Origin: Phycisphaerales bacterium
GTDB lineage: Bacteria > Planctomycetota > Phycisphaerae > Phycisphaerales > UBA1924
Assembly: GCA_029260295.1 (NCBI GenBank)
Contig: JAJDDN010000008.1
Location: forward strand, 124,001 to 188,000
Direction of reading: 5' to 3'
Length of the DNA: 64,000 bases
Below are positions 1 through 9,745 of this stretch, piece by piece. The notes beneath the pieces were generated by a model, which made no database searches, was not told the origin of the DNA, and saw nothing but the letters and a program-made list of their open reading frames with translations. The first letter of the stretch is position 1. Every line of letters begins with the position of its first letter. Made by a program: the position numbers and the translations under genes.

Positions 1-733
1 CCCGAAGCACCTTGAGCACCTGCGAACGATGCTCCACTGCAACACATGGCCAAGGGCTCAACCCATTGATCCGGCACCGGCATGCTGCTGAATTTGCGAA
101 ATCTATCCAACCATCACTCTTGAGCATCTTTGGAGCGACCGTCACCAGCCCCTCATCCTGCTTCTCCATCCGAACCTGTCCCTTGGCGTGATCCGCAAGA
201 ACCTTCAGCATCAAATCTGGTCCATCAAGCGACAACGCGTTATGCAGCTCACTGGCCGTCATCGTCGGCTCAATTAACCGCTCCGATTGCCCGAGTACAA
301 ACCCCGCATCCATCTCCTTGGCAATGGTGATGACACTGTTCCCCGAGATCGAATCTCCCGCGACAATGGCAGCATTGATTGGTGCCGCCCCGCGCCATCG
401 GGGCAGCCGGCTCCCATGCAGATTGATCGCAAACCGATCCGCGATCAGTTTCGATCCAAGGTATTGCCCGTAAGCGATCACCACCCATGCATCGGATTCC
501 CATCCTCTGATCGTTTCCCTCGCCTCATCTGTATTGATCTTCTCAGGCTTGGCCATCGGCACATTCGGCAGATACTCCGCCGCCCATTGCCCGATGGGAG
601 TGGGGGTCAGGTTCTTGCCCCGCCCGACCCGCCGGTCCGGCTGGGTCACAATCCCGGTAATTGTGTGTTGGGCAGCAAGTCGCTCAAGGGTCGGCACCCC
701 AAATGCCCCAGAGCCCAGAAAGACAATCTTCAT
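1..733 (-). CDS. fmt: methionyl-tRNA formyltransferase (3' end outside window)
   Basis: Formylates Met-tRNA(fMet) with 10-formyl-tetrahydrofolate for translation initiation in the cytosol. The reading frame opens with MKIVFLGSGAFGVPTL at 733 and stays open to the window edge, giving about 244 of the usual 310 or so residues. It shows the formyltransferase signature around residue 104 (NLHGSRLPRWRGAAPI, versus the family's LNIHPSLLPRWRGAAPI) followed by the VAGD and TIAKEMDAGFVL segments. The start is supported by a GGAGAG Shine-Dalgarno about five bases upstream. It lies 12 bases downstream of def on the same strand, the classical def-fmt pair. The C-terminal tRNA-binding part is only partly in the window. 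Confidence 0.93.
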   Translation of the reverse strand, partial: MKIVFLGSGAFGVPTLERLAAQHTITGIVTQPDRRVGRGKNLTPTPIGQWAAEYLPNVPMAKPEKINTDEARETIRGWESDAWVVIAYGQYLGSKLIADRFAINLHGSRLPRWRGAAPINAAIVAGDSISGNSVITIAKEMDAGFVLGQSERLIEPTMTASELHNALSLDGPDLMLKVLADHAKGQVRMEKQDEGLVTVAPKMLKSDGWIDFANSAACRCRINGLSPWPCVAVEHRSQVLKVLR

Positions 734-745
734 AAGTCTCTCCGA

Positions 746-1300
746 TCAGCCCTTGGCCGCTCTTTTGAAATCTCGGATTAATGACCGGTTTTTGAGCCGC
801 GACATATGGGACATCTTGTCCAGAATCATGATCCCATCAAGATGGTCGATCTCGTGCTGCCAGCACCGTGCCATGAGCCCGGTGCCCTGGAGCTTGACGG
901 TATTCCCATCAAGATCCATCGCCTGCATCGTCACGGTCGTCGGCCGCCGCACCTCGCCGGTCAGATCAGGCAGCGACAAGCACCCCTCGTCGTACGGTTC
1001 CATGTCCTTGGAGAACTCAATAATCGTGGGATTCAGGAAAACCTGGTACTCCTCAGACGAGCACGGGATCTCGGCATCGACCGGATCATCCTCATGGATC
1101 GGCACATGGGCCACAAACAGCCGCCAGCTCAGCCCCACCTGCGGAGCCGCCAGCCCGATCCCCTCGGCCTCACGCATCAGCTCGACCATCCGAGCCGCGA
1201 CGGCCCGGGTTTCATCGTTGGCCTCGATCTCCCTGCCCTTGGTCCGCAGGACCTTGGTCGGATAAATCTCGATACTGAGTTTGGCTGGATCTACGCTCAT
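746..1300 (-). CDS. def: peptide deformylase
   Basis: Removes the N-formyl group from nascent proteins; Fe/Zn metallohydrolase, 184 aa. All three family motifs are present: GIGLAAPQVG (47-56), EGCLSL with metal ligand Cys107, and HEIDH (149-153) with two His ligands and the catalytic Glu. An in-frame upstream start would add 20 residues, but the ATG at 1300 begins the usual N terminus and has a TACGAT hexamer six bases before it, so a leaderless mRNA is likely. It is first in a def-fmt unit and divergent from the TPR gene. Confidence 0.96.
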   Translation of the reverse strand: MSVDPAKLSIEIYPTKVLRTKGREIEANDETRAVAARMVELMREAEGIGLAAPQVGLSWRLFVAHVPIHEDDPVDAEIPCSSEEYQVFLNPTIIEFSKDMEPYDEGCLSLPDLTGEVRRPTTVTMQAMDLDGNTVKLQGTGLMARCWQHEIDHLDGIMILDKMSHMSRLKNRSLIRDFKRAAKG

Positions 1301-1306
1301 ATCCCC

Positions 1307-1312
1307 ATCGTA
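1307..1312 (-). promoter_or_regulatory. -10-like TACGAT for def, probable leaderless start
   Basis: TACGAT on the minus strand ends six bases before the def ATG at 1300. No Shine-Dalgarno fits in between. A partial -35 match (GGGACA) lies 18 bases upstream. Confidence 0.55.
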
Positions 1313-1429
1313 TGGCCGGCTGATGATCGGTGTCCCCGCCCGATACCATTCGGGCCACAAATCGCATACACTCTCCGGTCAATCAACCCGATTGACAATC
1401 AGAGACAGGAGCTAGGTTTACCCGTGGCG

Positions 1430-2908
1430 ATGTTTGGCAAAAAAAAGAATGTGGAAGAGGAGTCGGTAGTCTCCAACCCCGTCGCGGATGAAACCTTCAG
1501 CCCGAAGAAGGCCGAGGCGTTCTTCAAGCATGCCCGAACGGTCCACGATTCGGAAAACTACGAATACGCCATGCAGCTCTGGCTCAACGGCATACGCAGA
1601 GATCCAGGCAACATGGAGGCCCTTAATGCCTATCTCCGCTCTGCGGAGGTCTTCAGCGTTGAGAACCCCAAAAAAGGCGTCAGCAAATCTACCAAGTCGG
1701 GCATCGCCGCCAAGGGCGACATCGGTAAATACATCAACGCCCTGCTCGATTTCGGTCTCAAGCGTATGGATGTCAGCACTGCGATCAAAGCCGCCCAAGC
1801 CGCGGGCAAGCTCCAACTCTCGGGGCCAACCCAGCTCATCGGCGAACACGCCCTGACGCTCGCTCAAAAAGATCCCAAGGCTAAGAAAGACATGTTCGTC
1901 AAGCTCCTCGATGCATTCGAGACTGGGAATGTCTTTGATCTCGCTGCAATCGCGGGTGAAATGGCCTGCCGGCTGGACCCAACCGATGGCAATCTCCAGG
2001 TCCGAGTCCGCAATATGCTTGCCGCCGGAACAATCACAGGCGGTGGCTACGACAACGACGAAGAAGGAGGGTTCCGCAAGAACATCCGCGATGCCGACAA
2101 GCAACTCGAACTCGAACAACACGATTCGATTGCCAAAACCAGCGACACTAAAGATCAACTCATCGAGCGATCTGCTGCAGATTATGAATCACGCCCGGAC
2201 GATCTCGCGGTAATCACCGCCTATGCCAAAGCACTTCTTGAGCGTGGCAAGAACGCCGACGAGCTCAAAGCCATGTCGCTCTATGGCAAGGCCTACAAAG
2301 AATCCAGCCAATACCGCTTCCGCCAGCTCGCTGGCGAAGTCCAGATGCGTCGTGCCGATCGCATGATCTCAAAGCTCACAAAGCAGGTCGAGGCTGATCC
2401 TGCCAACGCAGAACTGGCCGCCAAACTTGCAGATGGCAATGAGAAGTATCTCAAACTCCAGATGAGCGAACTCAGCCTGCAAGTCGAGAACTACCCGACC
2501 GACCTGAGGCTCAAGTACCGGCTTGGCAAGATCTTCTACCAGACCGAAAAATTCAACGAGGCCATCGAGCAGTTCCAGCTCGCCCAGAACGAGCCCAAGC
2601 TCAAGCGAGAAGTCCTCGGGCTCATGGGCAACTCCTTTATGAAACTCGGCGGCTGGGAAGACGCCGCGATCCAAACCTTCCGCCAGGCCCTAGAAGGCAA
2701 AATGGAAGACGATTCGGATGTCGGCATGGATCTTCGCTACTCGCTCATGAATGCACTGACACACAAGGCCGAGAAGGATTCTGATCTCGAATCCGCGACC
2801 GAAGCAGATTCCATGGCCGCCTCACTGGCCATTCAGCAGTTCAGCTACCGTGATGTCCGCGAACGCCGCGAAACGATCAAGGACCTGATCACTAAGCTCA
2901 AGGGCTAA
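1430..2908 (+). CDS. tetratricopeptide-repeat protein
   Basis: Soluble protein of about 492 aa without signal peptide, starting MFGKKKN. TPR-like helical repeats are visible near the N terminus (KAEAFFKHARTVHDSENYEYAM) and in the C-terminal half (LRLKYRLGKIFYQTEKFNEAIEQF, then GNSFMKLGGWEDAAIQTF). A glycine-rich break (ITGGGYDNDEEGG) lies in the middle. Such proteins usually scaffold protein complexes; the partner cannot be read from the sequence. An in-frame GTG at 1424 is an alternative start and is slightly better spaced from AGGAG at 1407-1411. The long open frame reaching back to 806 is only antisense to def and is not used. kdsB follows after one base, so the two are probably co-transcribed. 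Confidence 0.82.
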   Translation: MFGKKKNVEEESVVSNPVADETFSPKKAEAFFKHARTVHDSENYEYAMQLWLNGIRRDPGNMEALNAYLRSAEVFSVENPKKGVSKSTKSGIAAKGDIGKYINALLDFGLKRMDVSTAIKAAQAAGKLQLSGPTQLIGEHALTLAQKDPKAKKDMFVKLLDAFETGNVFDLAAIAGEMACRLDPTDGNLQVRVRNMLAAGTITGGGYDNDEEGGFRKNIRDADKQLELEQHDSIAKTSDTKDQLIERSAADYESRPDDLAVITAYAKALLERGKNADELKAMSLYGKAYKESSQYRFRQLAGEVQMRRADRMISKLTKQVEADPANAELAAKLADGNEKYLKLQMSELSLQVENYPTDLRLKYRLGKIFYQTEKFNEAIEQFQLAQNEPKLKREVLGLMGNSFMKLGGWEDAAIQTFRQALEGKMEDDSDVGMDLRYSLMNALTHKAEKDSDLESATEADSMAASLAIQQFSYRDVRERRETIKDLITKLKG

Positions 2909-2909
2909 A

Positions 2910-3692
2910 ATGCAACGCGATCGCAGCAATGCCGTGGCAGTTATTCCAGCCCGTATGGGTTCCACTCGCTTTCCCGGCAAAGCCCTTGCCGATGACACAG
3001 GCATGCCAATGGTTGTTCATGTATGTGAGCAGGCATCAAAGGCGTTCTGGGTAGAGCGCGTTGTTGTTGCTACAGATTCCAACGAAATCTTTGAAGCTGT
3101 TAAATCTTATGGATATGAGGCGGTGATGACCTCGGTAGACCACGCCAACGGCACCAGCCGTCTCGCAGAAGCCGCTGCTGTCCTTAATCTCAATCCAGAC
3201 CAAGTCATTATCAATATACAAGGTGATGAGCCCGAGATCGATCCAGAGATCATTGATGCCGCCGAGCATGCTTTGCTGTTTGCAGGCGATTATGGGGTTG
3301 GGTCGGTTGTGTCACCAATTCAAACTGACGCAGAGTTCAATGACCCAAATGTGGTCAAAGCCGCACTCTCTGAAGGATTCTGTGCTCCATCCATCCCGGT
3401 CCATCGTGCATTCTATTTCTCCAGAGCACCAATCCCTTACCCAAGAGTGACACCAAACTCCTTGCCCATGCGTCATGTCGGTATTTATGCCTACACAGTC
3501 GGGGCAATCAACAAGTATCTCGCGTGGTCACCTAGCCAACTCGAACTCGCCGAATCACTCGAACAACTCCGTTGGCTGGAGCACGGTAGCGACATCATGG
3601 TTGCTCAGTGCAACTCTTCCCACACCGGCATCGACACCCCAGAACAATACCGGGCCTTCGTCGAACGCTACCAAGCCGCCCAATCCCAATAA
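2910..3692 (+). CDS. kdsB: 3-deoxy-manno-octulosonate cytidylyltransferase
   Basis: Activates Kdo with CTP to CMP-Kdo for lipopolysaccharide inner-core assembly in the cytosol. At 260 aa it matches the family length. Motifs: VIPARMGSTRFPGKAL at the N terminus (nucleotide-binding loop), VVVATDSNEIFE, and INIQGDEPEIDPEII (metal-binding QGDEP). The start follows the TPR stop by one base, so translation is probably coupled. Together with the HldD-like gene at 17909 it implies an LPS with Kdo and heptose. The local base usage is slightly richer in A and T than in the neighbours, but there is no other sign of transfer. Confidence 0.95.
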   Translation: MQRDRSNAVAVIPARMGSTRFPGKALADDTGMPMVVHVCEQASKAFWVERVVVATDSNEIFEAVKSYGYEAVMTSVDHANGTSRLAEAAAVLNLNPDQVIINIQGDEPEIDPEIIDAAEHALLFAGDYGVGSVVSPIQTDAEFNDPNVVKAALSEGFCAPSIPVHRAFYFSRAPIPYPRVTPNSLPMRHVGIYAYTVGAINKYLAWSPSQLELAESLEQLRWLEHGSDIMVAQCNSSHTGIDTPEQYRAFVERYQAAQSQ

Positions 3693-3752
3693 ATCTATTC
3701 GATCTTGTCCACATTCACCCCTCCGCCCTTGCAAGTCATACCCCACCGTATG

Positions 3753-3758
3753 TACGAT
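3753..3758 (+). promoter_or_regulatory. -10-like TACGAT for pyrG, probable leaderless start
   Basis: TACGAT ends five bases before the ATG at 3764. TTGCAA at 3729-3734 is a plausible -35, 18 bases upstream. Confidence 0.6.
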
Positions 3759-3763
3759 GAGCT

Positions 3764-5650
3764 ATGCCCGCATCCAGTGACGACACACCGGCCATCGACA
3801 TCCTCGCTCAAGCCGGCAATATCTCCGGAGCCGAACGAGAGTTCTACTCCCCGATGCCCGACGGCTACAAACCAGGAAACCACAAATATGTCGCCGTCCT
3901 CGGCACCGTCATGTCCGGGCTCGGTAAAGGCATTTTCTCTTCATCCATGGCCAAAGTCCTCAAAGACAAGGGCTTACGAGTAGCCCCCATCAAGCTCGAG
4001 GGCTATCTCAACATCGATTCGGGCACCCTCAACCCGTACCGACACGGCGAAGTCTTCGTCCTCGACGACGGCACCGAATGCGACATGGACCTGGGAACCT
4101 ACGAGCGGATGCTCGATCAGAACCTCACCAAACGAAACTTCGTCACCGCAGGCCAGATCTACTCCGAGATCCTCGACCGAGAACGCCAAGGCGTGTACCT
4201 CGGGCGCGATGTCCAGATGATCCCCCATGTCACCGGCGAAGTGAAACGCAAACTCCGCGAACTCGCACTCCGAGGCGACGGCTCTGGACCAGCAGATGTC
4301 ATCTTCGTCGAAGTCGGCGGCACCGTCGGCGATTACGAGAACGGCTTCTACATCGAAGCCCTCCGCGAGCTAGCCTTCGAAGAAGGCCCCGGCTCCGTGT
4401 GTTTCGTCGCACTCACCTATGTGATCGAGCCCAAGACCCTCGGCGAACAAAAATCCAAGGCCGCCCAGCTCGGCATCAAACGCCTCCTGGAATCCGGAAT
4501 CCAGCCGCACCTGATCGCTTGCCGTGCCAGCCAGCCCGTCACCCACAAAGTCCGCGAAAAAATCGCCATGTTCTCCAATGTACCCATGGAACGCGTCTTC
4601 TCCATGCACGACCGTGAGAGCATCTACACCATCCCCGACGAGCTCCGCGCCCAAGGCCTCGACCGAGAAATCCTCTCGACTCTCGGGCTCCATGACCGAG
4701 TAGACGCCACCGCAGAAGACCGCGCCCGCGTCCGATGGGCCACCTTTGTTGATGGCCTCACCGCAGAACGCAAGCAATCCGTCCGCGTCGGCATCCTCGG
4801 CAAGTACGCCGAACTCCGCGACGCCTACGCCTCGATCGACAAGGCCCTTGAGCACTGCGAGGCGGCATTCAAATGCGATGTCGAGCAGGTTTGGATGGAC
4901 ACCACCCAGATTAACAACGCCAATATCGCCGAGCGTCTAACTGACCTCGATGCCGTCATCGTCCCTGGCGGATTCGGTTCGCGTGGTGTCGAAGGCAAGA
5001 TCTCGTGTGTTCAGTACTGCCGCGAGAACGGCATCCCCTACCTCGGAATCTGCCTCGGATTCCAGGTCGCCGTCATCGAGTTCGCCCGCAATGTCCTCGG
5101 CATCAACGACGCGTACTCCACCGAGTTCGACCCAATGACCAACTCCGCGCTCATTTCTGAGCTCCCAGACCAAAAGAAAATCGAAGGCCTCGGAGGCACC
5201 ATGCGCCTCGGTGCTCAAGATGTCCAGATCACCCCCGGCACCCTCGCTTCGTTCCTCGCCGATGGGCACCTTTCCATCCACGAACGCTTCCGCCACCGTT
5301 ACGAGGTCGAACCCACCTACATCGAACGCCTCGAAGCCGGTGGGCTCATCTTCTCCGGTCGCCACCCAGACCAGCCCATCATGCAGATCCTCGAACTCCC
5401 ATCTGTTGCGAGCGTCGAAGAGGGCGTTGCCCCAACCGAGCCGATCACTCATCCATACTTCGTCGGCGCCCAGTTCCACCCAGAGCTGACCTCAAGCCCG
5501 CTTCGGCCCCAGCCCATGTTCATGGGACTTGTCGCCGCCGCCCTCCAGCACCGCTACTCCAACGACGACCAGTGGCAGAAACTCAAAGCTACCCCGGTCA
5601 TCAAACGCTGGCTCCGCACCCCCAACGGCCAGCACCAGCCCACCAACTAA
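3764..5650 (+). CDS. pyrG: CTP synthase (divergent subfamily)
   Basis: Glutamine-dependent amination of UTP to CTP. 628 aa, longer than the usual 535-550, with about 40 extra N-terminal residues. The synthase domain keeps the P-loop (GTVMSGLGKG, about 47-56), the HGEVFVLDDGTECDMDLG segment and FVEVGGTVGDYE. The class I glutaminase domain has PGGFGSRG, the nucleophile Cys near residue 430 in GICLGFQ, and the AQFHPEL His/Glu pair. The P-loop region differs from the common TGGVVSSLGKG form and KLEGYLNID replaces KLDPYINVD, so it belongs to a divergent branch. All catalytic elements I could check are present, so I expect an active enzyme. Confidence 0.93.
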   Translation: MPASSDDTPAIDILAQAGNISGAEREFYSPMPDGYKPGNHKYVAVLGTVMSGLGKGIFSSSMAKVLKDKGLRVAPIKLEGYLNIDSGTLNPYRHGEVFVLDDGTECDMDLGTYERMLDQNLTKRNFVTAGQIYSEILDRERQGVYLGRDVQMIPHVTGEVKRKLRELALRGDGSGPADVIFVEVGGTVGDYENGFYIEALRELAFEEGPGSVCFVALTYVIEPKTLGEQKSKAAQLGIKRLLESGIQPHLIACRASQPVTHKVREKIAMFSNVPMERVFSMHDRESIYTIPDELRAQGLDREILSTLGLHDRVDATAEDRARVRWATFVDGLTAERKQSVRVGILGKYAELRDAYASIDKALEHCEAAFKCDVEQVWMDTTQINNANIAERLTDLDAVIVPGGFGSRGVEGKISCVQYCRENGIPYLGICLGFQVAVIEFARNVLGINDAYSTEFDPMTNSALISELPDQKKIEGLGGTMRLGAQDVQITPGTLASFLADGHLSIHERFRHRYEVEPTYIERLEAGGLIFSGRHPDQPIMQILELPSVASVEEGVAPTEPITHPYFVGAQFHPELTSSPLRPQPMFMGLVAAALQHRYSNDDQWQKLKATPVIKRWLRTPNGQHQPTN

Positions 5651-5697
5651 CTCTTATTCCGGGTGCCATGGTTTGACCGTCTTCGGCAAGCCATGTC

Positions 5698-6354
5698 TTA
5701 CATCCGCTTTCTCAACGCATTAGCGCTGTCAAGCAAAATAAATGCACTCAGAATATCAGGCTTCCCAAGCGTGATGCAGCAGTTGTTCGCAAGCGTCTGC
5801 GCATGAAGCATCGCGTTCAGCCTGAGATTTACATCTTCGGCTTCTACTGATCGAATCACAAATGCATGCAGCCCCCAGGGCCGGTTAATCCCGTTGTCGG
5901 GTTGCAGTTCCCGAGTGTGCCAGTCCACAAGCCGATCCACACGATCACGCATCTCGCCCTCGGCAAGATAGTACAACGCATGCAACGCGCACAACTCAAT
6001 CAGCGTCCGATGCTCGATCGCATATCCGTGCGGATTCACTAGGCCATCCTCTTTGGTGATCAGCCCATCCCACGCCCCGAAAATCCCGTGAACCGCTTCC
6101 CACAATCGAAAGTCGAGGTCTTGGCTCTCAATTCCACCCGGTTCATATCGAATCCCAAGCACTCGACACAGCAACGCCCCGTCCGTGGCACGCCGAGCCC
6201 CGAACTCATCACGGAACGATCCAACAAACGCCCGCTTCTCGTCGTCGGTCCCGTTGATCGGCACCCCTTCCAACGGCCCAGTGGCCATCCCGTTAAGATG
6301 GGCAATCCACTGTCCAATCGTCGGGATTTGAGAGCGTTGGCGGGGGGTCTCCAT
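5698..6354 (-). CDS. hypothetical protein
   Basis: 218 aa, no signal peptide or membrane segment, predicted mostly helical. I do not recognise the family. The central part (REFGARRATDGALL, DFRLWEAVHGIFGAWDGLI) and an alanine- and leucine-rich segment (IELCALHALYYLAEGEM) look like a packed helical domain. It is divergent from gcvT, 46 bases apart, and convergent with pyrG. The start is firm because a perfect TATAAT lies five bases before the ATG. Confidence 0.75.
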   Translation of the reverse strand: METPRQRSQIPTIGQWIAHLNGMATGPLEGVPINGTDDEKRAFVGSFRDEFGARRATDGALLCRVLGIRYEPGGIESQDLDFRLWEAVHGIFGAWDGLITKEDGLVNPHGYAIEHRTLIELCALHALYYLAEGEMRDRVDRLVDWHTRELQPDNGINRPWGLHAFVIRSVEAEDVNLRLNAMLHAQTLANNCCITLGKPDILSAFILLDSANALRKRM

Positions 6355-6359
6355 CCCCG

Positions 6360-6365
6360 ATTATA
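6360..6365 (-). promoter_or_regulatory. -10 TATAAT for the 5698-6354 gene, probable leaderless start
   Basis: A consensus TATAAT on the minus strand ends five bases before the ATG at 6354. It shares a 46-base divergent region with the gcvT promoter. Confidence 0.65.
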
Positions 6366-6388
6366 GAACAATCCGAGCAACCTGGGTC

Positions 6389-6394
6389 TACGAT
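6389..6394 (+). promoter_or_regulatory. -10-like TACGAT for gcvT, probable leaderless start
   Basis: TACGAT ends six bases before the gcvT ATG at 6401; no Shine-Dalgarno and no space for a glycine riboswitch. Confidence 0.55.
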
Positions 6395-6400
6395 TCACTT

Positions 6401-7564
6401 ATGACTGAAACAACATCTCTCCGCAAGACCCCGCTCCACCAGCACCATCTCGACCACGAGGGCCAGATGGTTGACTATGCCGGCTGGGAAATGCCCATCA
6501 AATACGCCACCTCCATCCACGAAGAGCACACCCACTGCCGAACCAACGGCTCCCTCTTCGATGTCTCCCACATGGGCCGCCTCTCCGTCAAAGGCAAAGA
6601 TTCAGCAAAGCTCCTCGAGCGTGTCTGCTCCCGCCGCATGGGAAACATGCAAGAGGGCCAATGCCGCTACTCGTTCATGTGCAACGAATCCGGCGGCGTC
6701 CTTGACGATGTCATCGTCATGCGCCTCGAATCCGACGATTTCCTCGTCGTCGTCAACGGCGCAAACCGTGACAAAATCATCGCTCATATGCAGTCGGTCA
6801 TTGATGAAAGAAGTTTCAAAGTCAAGTTCGAAGACCGTACCGAAAAAACCGCCATGGTCGCCATCCAAGGCCCCAAGGTCATGGACTTTATCGGCTCAAT
6901 CTCAAAGGAAATCGCCGAACTCAAACGCTTCCGCTTCATCACCAAAAACATGATGATCATGAAAGTCCTCGTCGCCCGCACCGGGTACACCGGCGAGAAC
7001 GGCGTCGAAATCTTCCTCCCCGCCTCGGCTGTCAAAATGGCCGTCGGTCTCCTCCAGAAGGAATCCGTATCCGTCAAGTCCGACCTCGATCTCAAGCCCT
7101 GCGGCCTCGCCGCCCGCGACACCCTCCGCCTCGAAGCCGGCCTCCCTCTCTACGGCCACGAACTCGGCGAACACATCTCCGCCCACGCTGTCAACATGCC
7201 CTTCGCCATGAGCCTCGACAAAACAGTCGAAGCCGACGGCGAAACTTTCATCGGACAAGAAGCCCTCGCCAAAGAACACGATGCTGGCGGCCCACCCATC
7301 ACCCTCGTTGGCATCGAGATTGATTCAAAGCGAACCGCTCGCCAGGACATGCCAATCCTCTTCGATGGCAATCCAATCGGCAAAGTCACCTCCGGCTGCA
7401 TGTCCCCAACCCTCAGCAAATCAATCGCGATGGCCTACATCAACAAGGCCAACTCCGAGATCGGCACAAAGATCACCATCGATGCCGGGCGTACCCAGCT
7501 CGAAGGGACCATCGTCCCGCTTCCATTTTATAAAGCCCCCAAGCCCGCTCCAAAGAGTAGCTAA
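6401..7564 (+). CDS. gcvT: glycine cleavage system T protein (aminomethyltransferase)
   Basis: Takes the aminomethyl group from lipoyl-H-protein and passes the methylene to tetrahydrofolate, releasing ammonia. 387 aa, near family length. Motifs: VDYAGWEMPIKY near the N terminus, SLFDVSHMGRL, the folate-site Asp in GGVLDDVIVMR, RTGYTGENGVEIF, and a C-terminal GKVTSGCMSPTLSKSIAMAY barrel domain. Its partner gcvH is in the window at 36727, but gcvP and lpd are not, so the system is scattered. The stop abuts the stop of convergent phoU. Confidence 0.96.
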   Translation: MTETTSLRKTPLHQHHLDHEGQMVDYAGWEMPIKYATSIHEEHTHCRTNGSLFDVSHMGRLSVKGKDSAKLLERVCSRRMGNMQEGQCRYSFMCNESGGVLDDVIVMRLESDDFLVVVNGANRDKIIAHMQSVIDERSFKVKFEDRTEKTAMVAIQGPKVMDFIGSISKEIAELKRFRFITKNMMIMKVLVARTGYTGENGVEIFLPASAVKMAVGLLQKESVSVKSDLDLKPCGLAARDTLRLEAGLPLYGHELGEHISAHAVNMPFAMSLDKTVEADGETFIGQEALAKEHDAGGPPITLVGIEIDSKRTARQDMPILFDGNPIGKVTSGCMSPTLSKSIAMAYINKANSEIGTKITIDAGRTQLEGTIVPLPFYKAPKPAPKSS

Positions 7565-8284
7565 TCAGTCGTCTGATCTCGGTTTATCAACCTCATGCTC
7601 CACCCAACCTGCGTTGGTGTGCCGCACGATGGCCCCCGTCACCTGATAAATCACCTGCTCAGCGATGTTCGTGCAATGATCCGCCATCACCACGGCTTGG
7701 TGAATAATCGAATGCAGATCAAACGCATGAGCAACCCCGAGTCGCCCATCAGCGATCCGCTCTTCTGATTTCTTCACGATCACATCATAAAACTCAAGCA
7801 CTGTTCCTTCAGCGCTCAAAACCTGCTTGGCCCGCTTGGCATCATTTTCGGCAAAGCACCGCACTGAATCACGAAGAATCCCCACCACAGAGTTCGTCAT
7901 CACCATCGTGGTTCTTGGGAACGCCGAAGTCCGGTCACCCAGTGAAACCACCCGGAAAGCAATGTCAGCGGCGGCATCGGCGATTCGTTCAAGCTCGTTG
8001 TTGACCTTGACCGCAGAGAGCAGTGCTCGGATCTGCTGAGGGTTCAGCGGGCACCCGTCGTGCGAGGCCCGTTCGAGCAGGTCCACCGCATCCCGTTCGA
8101 TCTCAAGATCCGCCTGATCGACCTCGTCATCGCGGGTCATCAGTTCGAGGGCCTTATCCGTGTCCATGTCATAGATGGTCTGAAACACCTGCTCGGCGAT
8201 CTCGGTGACCAATGCCCCCTGAGCCCCGAGCCGGGCCCGGATTGAATCCAGCCGCTGATCAAACTGTTCTGGTGAGATGCCCAT
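7565..8284 (-). CDS. phoU: phosphate-signalling PhoU-type regulator
   Basis: 239-aa all-helical protein with two PhoU-type repeats; each contains the metal-binding style E/D-rich motif (MTRDDEVDQADLEIERDAVDLLER; NNELERIADAAADIAFRV; then VMADHCTNIAEQVIY). PhoU proteins restrain phosphate uptake by the PstSCAB transporter through the PhoR kinase. No pst or phoBR genes are adjacent here, so it stands alone. A GAGGAA Shine-Dalgarno lies five bases before the ATG, unlike the leaderless genes nearby. Confidence 0.9.
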   Translation of the reverse strand: MGISPEQFDQRLDSIRARLGAQGALVTEIAEQVFQTIYDMDTDKALELMTRDDEVDQADLEIERDAVDLLERASHDGCPLNPQQIRALLSAVKVNNELERIADAAADIAFRVVSLGDRTSAFPRTTMVMTNSVVGILRDSVRCFAENDAKRAKQVLSAEGTVLEFYDVIVKKSEERIADGRLGVAHAFDLHSIIHQAVVMADHCTNIAEQVIYQVTGAIVRHTNAGWVEHEVDKPRSDD

Positions 8285-8335
8285 TGAAATTCCTCGACCA
8301 TTTTCTCATCAAGCCACGAATCATGCGCACGATAG

Positions 8336-9721
<1,386 letters not shown>

Positions 9722-9733
9722 CCCCTATTCCGG

Positions 9734-9739
9734 TACCAT
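9734..9739 (+). promoter_or_regulatory. -10-like TACCAT for the M50 protease gene
   Basis: TACCAT ends six bases before the ATG at 9746, just after the eno stop codon. Confidence 0.5.
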
Positions 9740-9745
9740 CTATCC

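Noticed and set aside
806-1423. N-terminal part of the long plus-strand frame reaching back from the TPR gene.
   Set aside because: It runs antisense to def; the TPR protein starts naturally at 1424 or 1430.
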